In this document: positions 24,958-32,476 of the stretch, in pieces
How the letters are laid out: each line of letters begins with the position of its first letter
How positions within the stretch are numbered: position 1 is the first letter of the stretch
Source of the DNA: Leyella stercorea DSM 18206
GTDB taxonomy: Bacteria; Bacteroidota; Bacteroidia; Bacteroidales; Bacteroidaceae
Length of the DNA: 37,882 nt
Direction: 5' to 3'
NCBI RefSeq assembly: GCF_000235885.1
Contig: NZ_JH379450.1
Coordinates: 65,671 to 103,552, forward strand
Position numbers and translations under genes: made by a program
Notes under the pieces: generated by a model
What the model was told of the DNA's origin: nothing
The model's database searches: none
Seen by the model: only the letters and a program-made list of their open reading frames with translations

Positions 24958-25154
24958 TTATATATATAGAAGAGTTTGTGTTGGTCAAATCTAAGTTTGA
25001 CTCTATTGTTGTCGATGCAAAATTAATCATAAATTACGCAATACACAACCCCACTTTTGTCGATATGGGCACAAACGTCTTCAATTATAGCATAAGTGTA
25101 CGAAAATAGTGATTAAACTGCTTAAAAACAATTATTCAGTGAGTACTATTTTTA

Positions 25155-28100
25155 CTACTTAGTGAGCATAACCTTGCGTGTCACGGTCTCACCCGCCACA
25201 ACAGCCTTCACCACATATATGCCTGCAGGTACGCCGTTGAGCGAAACGGTGTCGCCATTTGCCTTTGCCACTACAGCTCCAGCAGCCGACACGAGTTCCA
25301 CCGACTCTACGTTCTCGCCAGTCACGGTGAGTTCGTTCTCACCCTGGCGCATTTCGATACGTCCTACAGTGTTCTCGTTGATGCCAGCAACTGCGATGAG
25401 GAACTTGGTCACGCCACCTTTCACGCTCTTCGACTTCACTGTATAGTAAACGTCAACGCGGATGGTGTGCTGCTGCTTGTCATCAGTTCCGAAGTCGTGA
25501 GTGAATGTTGTCTCAGCCACTTTCTCCGTATTCTTCTTCGCATTGTCGATATAGACATCGTAACCATCGATAGGCAGTACTTTAGGCTGCGCAGTCTCGA
25601 GTACAAGACCAATCATCCAGTTGGCAGAGACACCAGTAGATGTGATCGAACTCCACGACTCGCCATCAAGCGTATAGATATCCGAGTAGCCTTCCATCGG
25701 CGCATTTTTATCCAAAGCGATAGCAGGCTTGTCCGGCGTAACATCGTAGCAGTCGACAGCCAAGCGATAAGAAGCTCCGTTCTCTACCACGATAGGTGCT
25801 GAAAGTTCCACTTCGTTCCACTTACCCACAGTGTAGTCCTCCACTGCTGTCTCGTTGATTATCTCGTCATCCTTATACACGTATATGGTGTATGTTGCAT
25901 CTGTAAGCGGATAGAAACGCGCCTTCTTCATCACGTAGCCTGTGCGCCCACGGAATGTCTTCGACGGATATACCGCGCCAACCATCAAGCCGTAGTTGTT
26001 GTCGGCTGGTGCGGTGACGCTCTGGCTTGATGGCGAACCTGAGCAATACTGCACTTTAACGACATCGCGGTCGAGCGGCTGCTGCCATGTAGCCTTTACA
26101 GCCGAAGCCGAAACGGGAGCTACTTCCACTCCACTTACAGCCTGAAGCTGACTGTCGTCGGGTGTCACGTCGAGCTGAACGATGGTCTGCTCCGACTCAA
26201 CGCTGTTTGCATATACAGCACTCACACCAAGCGCATGTGAACCCTTCTCCACCGAAGCAACGGTGAATGTCTTCGCGTCAGACGAACCGACCTTCTTGCC
26301 GTCTACATATATATTATAGCTTGCCACGTTGTCTTTCGTGAGGTCGGCACCCACCGGTGCTACAGTAGCATCAATAGCCCATGAAGCGGCATAGAGGACA
26401 TTTTCTGCCTCCATGATGTCGCCAATCGATTCAAAGTCGTCATCGGTAGTAACGCGCAGCAGGTCAGACTTACCCCTCACTGCATGAACATTGTCGAGAG
26501 CCGAGATGCGCTTCGATGCTGTTGTCACAGCCACCTCTACAGATACGAGCAGATCGTTTGCTGGCACGTCCTGCGGTGTTGTGAGCGTAACGACATTGCG
26601 CTCGCCATAGTTCAGCTGCTGCGTCACGGGCTGTGTGTAGAACTTCTGAAGCTTGCCAGCTGCGTCACGGGTGTAGAGATTAATCTTCCAGCCACCCTGA
26701 GCCTCCATCGGATAGAAGCCTACGGAGGTGAGCTTCTGTCCCTTGTATGCACTAAGTGTTACTGCATCAAAAGCAATGGCTGTCTCGTAGCTGAGGTTAG
26801 CGTACGACAGCCCAAAGGTCTCAAGCTGTGCATCGTCTGGAGCGAAGTAGGTGAGCTGTCCGAAGTTGGTAGCTGGGTTGTTCCACTCCAAGAAAACAGA
26901 ATTGTAGCCGTGCTGCTGCGCAAAGAAGCCTGTCGGCTTAGAGACTTTCTGTGCTTGCACGGTAACGGTAGCTGTCTCGCTGTCAGCCGACTCAACATCG
27001 CCGTACACTGCCGTAACCTGATACTTGTGTTCGCCTACCGGCACACCAGCATCTACAAATCCTTCTGCCGTAACAATGTCGTTGCTTACTTTGTCTCCGT
27101 CACGATACACCTTATAGCCAGTAATACCTGTAGCTGCAACGTTCGGCTTCCATGTAATCTTCACAGAGTTGAGTCCAGACATCTGCTGTGCCTTCACGCT
27201 TACTGGAGGCATAGCCGAGAAGAGCGGACTGCCGAACTTCACAATCATCGACTGCGACGAAATAGCGTAGTTGCCGTCCGAATCCTTGTTATCGTTGTAG
27301 AAGAGGAAGCCCATGATATGGTCGTTTACCGACACAGATGTGGCGCGTGTCACGTTGTAAAGGGTTTCGCCGTCCGAATCCTTCGGCGAGTCTGGATTGA
27401 CGAAAACATGATAGTCGGCGAGGTTCACACCTTTCTCCTTCAGATACTTGTATGCGAATGTGCCTTTTCCGTTTTGGTATATATAACCCAAATTGTTGTC
27501 CTCACACATTACAGTGCCATGGTTGCTAATGTCAAAGAAGTCGAGGTCATCCTTAGTACCTGCCGGAAGTATTGCCGTCTTCCTGCCCGTCTCCATGTCG
27601 TAGATTGCCCATGCTCCGTGTATCTTGTCTGCTCCGCCTGCCTCTTCGTCGGTCTGCCAACCGCCGAAGTAAAGCAATTTTTTGCCATCGGGCGAGAACT
27701 TCTTGCCCACGCAGAACGGCGACTGCTGGTCGGAGAGTGTTGTGAAGTTGCCGTCGGGTCCCCAGAAACAAGCCTGGCGGTTCTTGTTCATAATCCATCC
27801 GGTCACGTATTGTCCGTCAGGCGATATAGCGTAAGGCATTGCTATTTTCTTGTTATCTTTCAACTGGCGGAATATCTTACCGTCCTTCCACACATAACCC
27901 GAGTAGTTGCTGCCTACAGCCACGTTACCAGTGATATAATGTCCGTCGGGCGATATGCCAGCTGCGCCACTGCTGTTTACTGCGTCGGACGGCATCTCAA
28001 GGCGATTCCAGCGGTCGTTGCTCCAATAGCCGGCGAGCTGTATCGACGCTCCGTTCTTCTTGAAGCTATTGTCGGTGTACACACCTACTACGATACCATC

Positions 28101-28346
28101 GTTAGAAACGCCATACGCTTGCGATGGCGACGAGGGGTTGAGCAGATCAATCTCACCGCTCTCAAGGTTCCAACGGAAGCCGTATGCTTCATTGCTGGCA
28201 TCGTAGTACATGCCACAAGCCCACTTACCATTAGGTGAGGCTGACATAATGTTATAGTCGGAGGGTGTGACCATCACGAATGGTGCGGTCTGCGCGAACG
28301 CTGCGCCACTGAAGAGTAGCGATGCAAGTAATGCTTTTGTTTTCAT
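25155..28346 (-). CDS. Secreted beta-propeller/FN3 multidomain protein with T9SS tail
   Basis: 1063-aa exported protein of unknown function. Signal peptide 1-18 (ends GAAFAQ). The region about 22-370 repeats a motif such as GISPDGHYITG, AISPDGQYVTGW, KFSPDGKKLLY and GVSNDGIVVGV, suggesting a beta-propeller or HAF-like repeat fold. Fibronectin type III-like modules follow (about 385-465, 470-500, 665-740 and 905-985), interleaved with two jelly-roll-like segments about 500-660 and 770-905. The last 65 residues, ending GIYVVKAVVAGETVTRKVML, fit a T9SS type A sorting domain. It lies 85 nt after the YD-repeat gene and could be cotranscribed with it. A surface adhesin or glycan-binding role is possible but unproven. 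Confidence 0.85.
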   Translation of the reverse strand: MKTKALLASLLFSGAAFAQTAPFVMVTPSDYNIMSASPNGKWACGMYYDASNEAYGFRWNLESGEIDLLNPSSPSQAYGVSNDGIVVGVYTDNSFKKNGASIQLAGYWSNDRWNRLEMPSDAVNSSGAAGISPDGHYITGNVAVGSNYSGYVWKDGKIFRQLKDNKKIAMPYAISPDGQYVTGWIMNKNRQACFWGPDGNFTTLSDQQSPFCVGKKFSPDGKKLLYFGGWQTDEEAGGADKIHGAWAIYDMETGRKTAILPAGTKDDLDFFDISNHGTVMCEDNNLGYIYQNGKGTFAYKYLKEKGVNLADYHVFVNPDSPKDSDGETLYNVTRATSVSVNDHIMGFLFYNDNKDSDGNYAISSQSMIVKFGSPLFSAMPPVSVKAQQMSGLNSVKITWKPNVAATGITGYKVYRDGDKVSNDIVTAEGFVDAGVPVGEHKYQVTAVYGDVESADSETATVTVQAQKVSKPTGFFAQQHGYNSVFLEWNNPATNFGQLTYFAPDDAQLETFGLSYANLSYETAIAFDAVTLSAYKGQKLTSVGFYPMEAQGGWKINLYTRDAAGKLQKFYTQPVTQQLNYGERNVVTLTTPQDVPANDLLVSVEVAVTTASKRISALDNVHAVRGKSDLLRVTTDDDFESIGDIMEAENVLYAASWAIDATVAPVGADLTKDNVASYNIYVDGKKVGSSDAKTFTVASVEKGSHALGVSAVYANSVESEQTIVQLDVTPDDSQLQAVSGVEVAPVSASAVKATWQQPLDRDVVKVQYCSGSPSSQSVTAPADNNYGLMVGAVYPSKTFRGRTGYVMKKARFYPLTDATYTIYVYKDDEIINETAVEDYTVGKWNEVELSAPIVVENGASYRLAVDCYDVTPDKPAIALDKNAPMEGYSDIYTLDGESWSSITSTGVSANWMIGLVLETAQPKVLPIDGYDVYIDNAKKNTEKVAETTFTHDFGTDDKQQHTIRVDVYYTVKSKSVKGGVTKFLIAVAGINENTVGRIEMRQGENELTVTGENVESVELVSAAGAVVAKANGDTVSLNGVPAGIYVVKAVVAGETVTRKVMLTK

Positions 28347-28376
28347 TTATTGTTTATTATGGTTATATTCATAGTG

Positions 28377-28412
28377 AAGGGAGCGCACCAAGTTTAGAGG
28401 CGCGCTCCCTTT
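28377..28412 (-). terminator. Hairpin between the 597-aa and 1063-aa secreted protein genes
   Basis: A perfect 10-bp GC-rich stem (28377-28386 with 28402-28411), 15-nt loop, lies in the 85-nt gap. No U run follows on the minus strand, so it may attenuate rather than stop transcription into the 1063-aa gene. Confidence 0.5.
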
Positions 28413-28431
28413 GGTTTCAAAATATGAGTTT

Positions 28432-30225
28432 TTATCTCTTCACATTGTACTTGTAGAGGTTCTGCTTGCCTCCCTTCTCTATACATATTATATATATAGA
28501 AGCAGGAAGCTGTGCGAGGTTTACGCTACGTACGTTCTGCTTAGCATACACCTTTGCGCCAGCAGCTGAGTAAACGGACACGTTTGCAGCCTCGCTGAGC
28601 TGAACAAGATCATGTGCGAAGGTAGCCTTCACTGCACCGTCTACAGACACAGCGTCCACTCCGTCAGGGACCTCAATATCTGTAATCTTCACGGTGATGG
28701 AGTTAGAGTAAGCCTTGCCGTATTTATAGCTTGTGATAACATAAAGCTCTACCTCATCGTCCATAATCTGCACCTTTGCAGTATTCACTGTCGGATCCTT
28801 TGTCTCTACGTCTGCCAAGCCTTTACCTACGAAAGCCAGGCTATTCTTTACGAAACCAAGTTCTTCAAGATTTTCCGGGTTCTTCCATTCAAGGTTGGCG
28901 TAGTATTCAACCCTCTGACTCACAATAGAACCAATTCTCTTCACTTCACCACTTACAAACTTAAGATCAGTAACGGCAGGAAGTTCCTTTGCGAGAGCCA
29001 CATTCACGTCCATCGGTGTTGTGCTGTAGTAGCCCACCCACTCTGAGTCGGCAGTAGGATTTGCTATCTCGCCGTTTGTTAAAGCGAACAACGGCTGAAC
29101 GAAATAGGTGTACGTGCTATTCTTCAGTTCCTTGTCCTGATATGTGCACTGCTTGGTTGCAGGGTTCATAACGTCAGCAAGTTCGAGAGTATCGAGAGCC
29201 ACACAGTCGCGATAGACAACAAACTTGCAACCGTGTACGAGTCCTGCCTGCGGAGTGGTAAACTGAAGGTTAATGGTATTATTGAGTGTCTTGTCGGGTG
29301 TTGCCGAGAGCAGCATCATTGATGTAGCGTCCTTCAATCCGCTGAAGTTGCGATAAGTATTCCGCACGGTAAGACCCCATTTGTTCCATTGCTCCTTAGT
29401 GGCATTATAAGAGTATTCGCTGACATCCATAAGGTTCATATTTCCACCCACCGGCACATACTCGGTCTTCGTATCTGGTATTTCAGTACCTTTACTATCG
29501 TAGCGATACTTCATATGAAGCGTGAGCACGCCGTCGGTGTATGTCCATACCTCGCGCTGCTTTGGCTTCTTCACTTCACCCGACACGGTGTACTGATATT
29601 CTTCTATCTTATTGCCGTCGGCATCGTATTTCAGGTCGGCTTCAAACTCATAGTACTTTCCGGTAGAAGAATAATGAGTAGCTCTACCCTCTTCGTAACT
29701 ATAGGTTATCTCCTGTGCAAGTTTCTTTGTCTGCTTGCTGTAAGATGTAACCTTAGCCAACGTACCGTCATCGTTGTATGTGTACTTGTTGATGCGCATT
29801 GATGTGGTGTCGGTAGCCAGTCTGCCCTGAGCATCGTAGGTATAGCTCTCGCAGTTGTATGTCTTATGGAAAGCGAAATCGCCGTCATCATAGTCGCCCC
29901 ACTGATACGAGTCCTTGTTTGTCATCTTGCCATCAGCATCAAAGACAGACTTAATGATGTTGGTCAACGAGAACTCGTCAGAATAGCCTTCGTCGGTATA
30001 TTTACGACCAAAGGTTGAACTGCCTACCAGCTTGTTGTCGGTGTTGTAGTAATAATACTCGCGCTTCGAGTCAAGATCTTCGGGCACATCACCCATCTGA
30101 CTACCAAGCGTAACCGACTTTACCAAGAAGCGATTCTGGGTTTCTACGTTCTGTGCAAAAGACTGTGTTGACGAGCCAAGCATCATCGCCAAGGCTGCAA
30201 CCGAATAAAGTAAACGTCTTTCCAT
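28432..30225 (-). CDS. Secreted YD-repeat-like protein with T9SS tail
   Basis: 597-aa exported protein. Signal peptide about 1-24 (ends TQSFA). The first half has tyrosine-rich repeats of the RHS/YD style: YTYDAQGRL (128-136), YTYNDDGTL (148-156), YSYEEGRA (175-182), LKYDADGNK (198-206) and YRYDSKGTE (240-248), with weaker copies near 58 and 227. Such repeats wrap into beta sheets in RHS proteins, but this one lacks the RHS core and toxin tip. The second half (about 300-530) looks like FN3-type beta modules. The C terminus (about 535-597) resembles a T9SS type A sorting domain. The gene is divergent from the Omp28-like gene. Its ligand or role is not known. Confidence 0.82.
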   Translation of the reverse strand: MERRLLYSVAALAMMLGSSTQSFAQNVETQNRFLVKSVTLGSQMGDVPEDLDSKREYYYYNTDNKLVGSSTFGRKYTDEGYSDEFSLTNIIKSVFDADGKMTNKDSYQWGDYDDGDFAFHKTYNCESYTYDAQGRLATDTTSMRINKYTYNDDGTLAKVTSYSKQTKKLAQEITYSYEEGRATHYSSTGKYYEFEADLKYDADGNKIEEYQYTVSGEVKKPKQREVWTYTDGVLTLHMKYRYDSKGTEIPDTKTEYVPVGGNMNLMDVSEYSYNATKEQWNKWGLTVRNTYRNFSGLKDATSMMLLSATPDKTLNNTINLQFTTPQAGLVHGCKFVVYRDCVALDTLELADVMNPATKQCTYQDKELKNSTYTYFVQPLFALTNGEIANPTADSEWVGYYSTTPMDVNVALAKELPAVTDLKFVSGEVKRIGSIVSQRVEYYANLEWKNPENLEELGFVKNSLAFVGKGLADVETKDPTVNTAKVQIMDDEVELYVITSYKYGKAYSNSITVKITDIEVPDGVDAVSVDGAVKATFAHDLVQLSEAANVSVYSAAGAKVYAKQNVRSVNLAQLPASIYIICIEKGGKQNLYKYNVKR

Positions 30226-30261
30226 AATACTGTGTTTTTATTGATTATTAATTATTTCGTT

Positions 30262-30293
30262 GACAAGTTGACGAATTGATATGTCCACTTGTC
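30262..30293 (-). other. Inverted repeat in the leader of the YD-repeat gene
   Basis: Arms 30262-30272 and 30283-30293 pair at 10 of 11 positions (GACAAGTTGAC / GTCCACTTGTC) with a 10-nt loop. It lies 37 nt upstream of the ATG, inside the predicted leader. It could be an RNA hairpin or a protein-binding palindrome. Confidence 0.4.
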
Positions 30294-30376
30294 TACTACG
30301 TGCAAAGATTGTGCAAACCGAATGCAGAACATCAAGCTTGCTTGAATGTTATGCTGAGGTGCAGCCTATCTTATTG

Positions 30377-30405
30377 CAAAGATAATATTAATTTTTCAAA
30401 GCCAA
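30377..30405 (-). promoter_or_regulatory. Promoter of the YD-repeat gene
   Basis: The minus strand has TTG (30405-30403), 18 nt, then TATCTTTG (30384-30377), an exact TAnnTTTG. The leader would be about 145 nt. This and the next promoter occupy the 341-bp divergent spacer 30226-30566, which has no gene. Confidence 0.5.
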
Positions 30406-30435
30406 GACTATTTATATCTATTTTCTACGAAATTG

Positions 30436-30466
30436 TTGCGTATATTTGAAAAAAACCGTACATTTG
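30436..30466 (+). promoter_or_regulatory. Promoter of the Omp28-like gene and S8 protease
   Basis: TTG (30436-30438), 20 nt, then TACATTTG (30459-30466): the same geometry as the nth and Wza-like promoters. A second exact box TATATTTG lies at 30441-30448. The leader would be about 95 nt. Confidence 0.6.
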
Positions 30467-30566
30467 CAAGCAATAAGTGGTACGACACCTATAATATAAT
30501 ACTTTTACCACCCACTTTTTAAAAATAACGTAACTAACAAATAAATAATAAACAAAAATATATAAC

Positions 30567-32444
30567 ATGAGAAAAATCTTACTCAGTATCGCTTCCCTAC
30601 TGATTTTCGCAGGAAGCATCAACGCCACAAACATTGGCTACTCGAAAGACGACATTGATAAATTGAACACATTCCGCCTCGGCAGCAGCCATAAGCAGGG
30701 CCAAGCAATACGCTTCAGCCACGCCAAGTTGCAAGCTCTTAAGGGCAAGACAATCGACTTTGCAGAGTTTGTAGTAGGCAGCAAGAATACGACAGACAAC
30801 AAAATAAACGTATTCCTCGCCACCACACTCACAGGCACACCGATTGCCGAGGGTACACTGGAGGTAAAGAGATCACTCACAAAGGTAAAATGGACACTCG
30901 ACAAGCCATACACTATCACTGGCGAAGAGGAGTGTCTGTACATCGGCTACACAGCTGAAATTGGCACAACATACAACCTTCTCATATCGGACAAATCGTA
31001 CGACATCGAGGGCTGCAACTTTGCATACAACAATGGCACATGGGTTGACACCTACGGCATGGACCGTGGTAGCGCGCTCATCTTCGTTAATGCGGAGAAT
31101 GCGGACGACTACACCGACGTAATCGTAGGTCGCAGCAAATTTGACGGATATTATAAAGCTGGCGAAGAATGTAAACTCACGCCATGCTTCGTCAACACAG
31201 GCACAACCACAATCAACAGTTTCGATGCCATCATTGATGTTGATGGCAAGACAACCACAAAACACTTCGCCGACCTCAACATCGAGCCGAAGGAGGGCTA
31301 CAGCTTCGACCTCACAGACTTAGACACAAGCAAAGAGGGCAAGCGAGACATCAACGTCACTATAGCCAACGTGAACGGAGCTAACAAGGAGGGTGACACT
31401 TCCGACAACAGCCTTACTGCGTCACTTTTCTTCTATCCGAAGAACATGGAGCGTTCACTGCTGCTCGAATCATTCACAAGTCAGACCTGTTCACAATGCT
31501 TTAGAGGTCATCTGAATATCGCAGATGCCATCAAGACTTCAAAACAAGACATCATTGAAGTAGCCCACCACAGTGGCTACGACCCCGACATATTCACGAT
31601 GCAAGAAGACATTAATTACCTGTTCTTCTACCCAGGAAGTGGAGGTACGTTCGCTCCTGCAGCTATGGTAAACCGCCACACTTACGCCAATATTAGTTCA
31701 TCACCAATCGTACAAGCGACATCTACAAACAATGTTCTCTCTACAATCTATAATGCAGCGACAACAAAGCCGTACGTCTCGTTCAACCTCGAAACAAAAT
31801 TGAACGAGAGCACACGCGAGCTGAAAGTTAAGGTGCAGATACTGGCACACACCGATGCGCCTTCAAAGCAGTCTGTATTCAACCTCTTCCTCGTGCAGGA
31901 CGGCATAATTGCATCACAAACAAATGCTGGAGAAAACTATACTCACAACCACACATTCCGCGGAACGGTGACAGGCAATGCATGGGGTATGCGCGTGAAT
32001 GACGTGAAGGCTGGACAGATGTTCACATGGGAGAAGACCATCACTATACCCAAGCAGATTCACTCAAGCTATTATACCGACGAGACTAAGAACAACATCA
32101 AGGCTGTGCTTGAGGACATGAGTGTAGTAGCCTATATGGGTTCGTTCGACCAGAACGACAACACCAAGCATACTATCTACAACTGCTGCAAGGCACGTCT
32201 CGGCGAATCGTACAAGCAGGGTGGTTTCAATGTAACTACAGCCATCAACGAGCCCGAAGCAGAGCAGACTCTGAACATCTTCGTAAATAATGGCAAGGTG
32301 TGCGTAGAGGGCGACTACAGCCGTCTGTCAGTATATAACCTCGCAGGTGCGCAGGTGGAGAACGCCGCTCTTGCCAAGGGTGTGTACATCGTAAAGGTTG
32401 TAGCTGGTAGCAAGCAGACCACAAAGAAGATACTGGTTAGATAG
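30567..32444 (+). CDS. Omp28-related secreted protein with CxxC motif and T9SS tail
   Basis: 625-aa exported protein. Signal peptide about 1-20 (ends GSINA). The region about 22-180 is a beta-rich domain of unknown type; a CARDB-like segment follows (about 185-290). The Omp28-like domain (about 298-540) starts LLLESFTSQTCSQCFRG, with Cys308-x-x-Cys311 in the position of the thioredoxin-like CxxC seen in Omp28 proteins. The C terminus (about 555-625: LSVYNLAGAQVENAALAKGV and onward) is a T9SS type A-like sorting domain. It lies 32 nt before the S8 protease gene, so the two are probably cotranscribed. A surface redox or adhesion role is possible; I cannot choose. Confidence 0.85.
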   Translation: MRKILLSIASLLIFAGSINATNIGYSKDDIDKLNTFRLGSSHKQGQAIRFSHAKLQALKGKTIDFAEFVVGSKNTTDNKINVFLATTLTGTPIAEGTLEVKRSLTKVKWTLDKPYTITGEEECLYIGYTAEIGTTYNLLISDKSYDIEGCNFAYNNGTWVDTYGMDRGSALIFVNAENADDYTDVIVGRSKFDGYYKAGEECKLTPCFVNTGTTTINSFDAIIDVDGKTTTKHFADLNIEPKEGYSFDLTDLDTSKEGKRDINVTIANVNGANKEGDTSDNSLTASLFFYPKNMERSLLLESFTSQTCSQCFRGHLNIADAIKTSKQDIIEVAHHSGYDPDIFTMQEDINYLFFYPGSGGTFAPAAMVNRHTYANISSSPIVQATSTNNVLSTIYNAATTKPYVSFNLETKLNESTRELKVKVQILAHTDAPSKQSVFNLFLVQDGIIASQTNAGENYTHNHTFRGTVTGNAWGMRVNDVKAGQMFTWEKTITIPKQIHSSYYTDETKNNIKAVLEDMSVVAYMGSFDQNDNTKHTIYNCCKARLGESYKQGGFNVTTAINEPEAEQTLNIFVNNGKVCVEGDYSRLSVYNLAGAQVENAALAKGVYIVKVVAGSKQTTKKILVR

Positions 32445-32476
32445 ACCGTATTACACATAATAAAACAAGGTGTATC

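Noticed and set aside
25018..25025. Minus-strand TAATTTTG box after mscL
   Set aside because: No gene follows on that strand before the mscL terminator; likely chance in AT-rich DNA.
26484..28238. 584-aa open frame antisense to the 1063-aa secreted protein
   Set aside because: Cys- and Val-rich shadow without domain logic; the minus frame has signal peptide, repeats and sorting tail.
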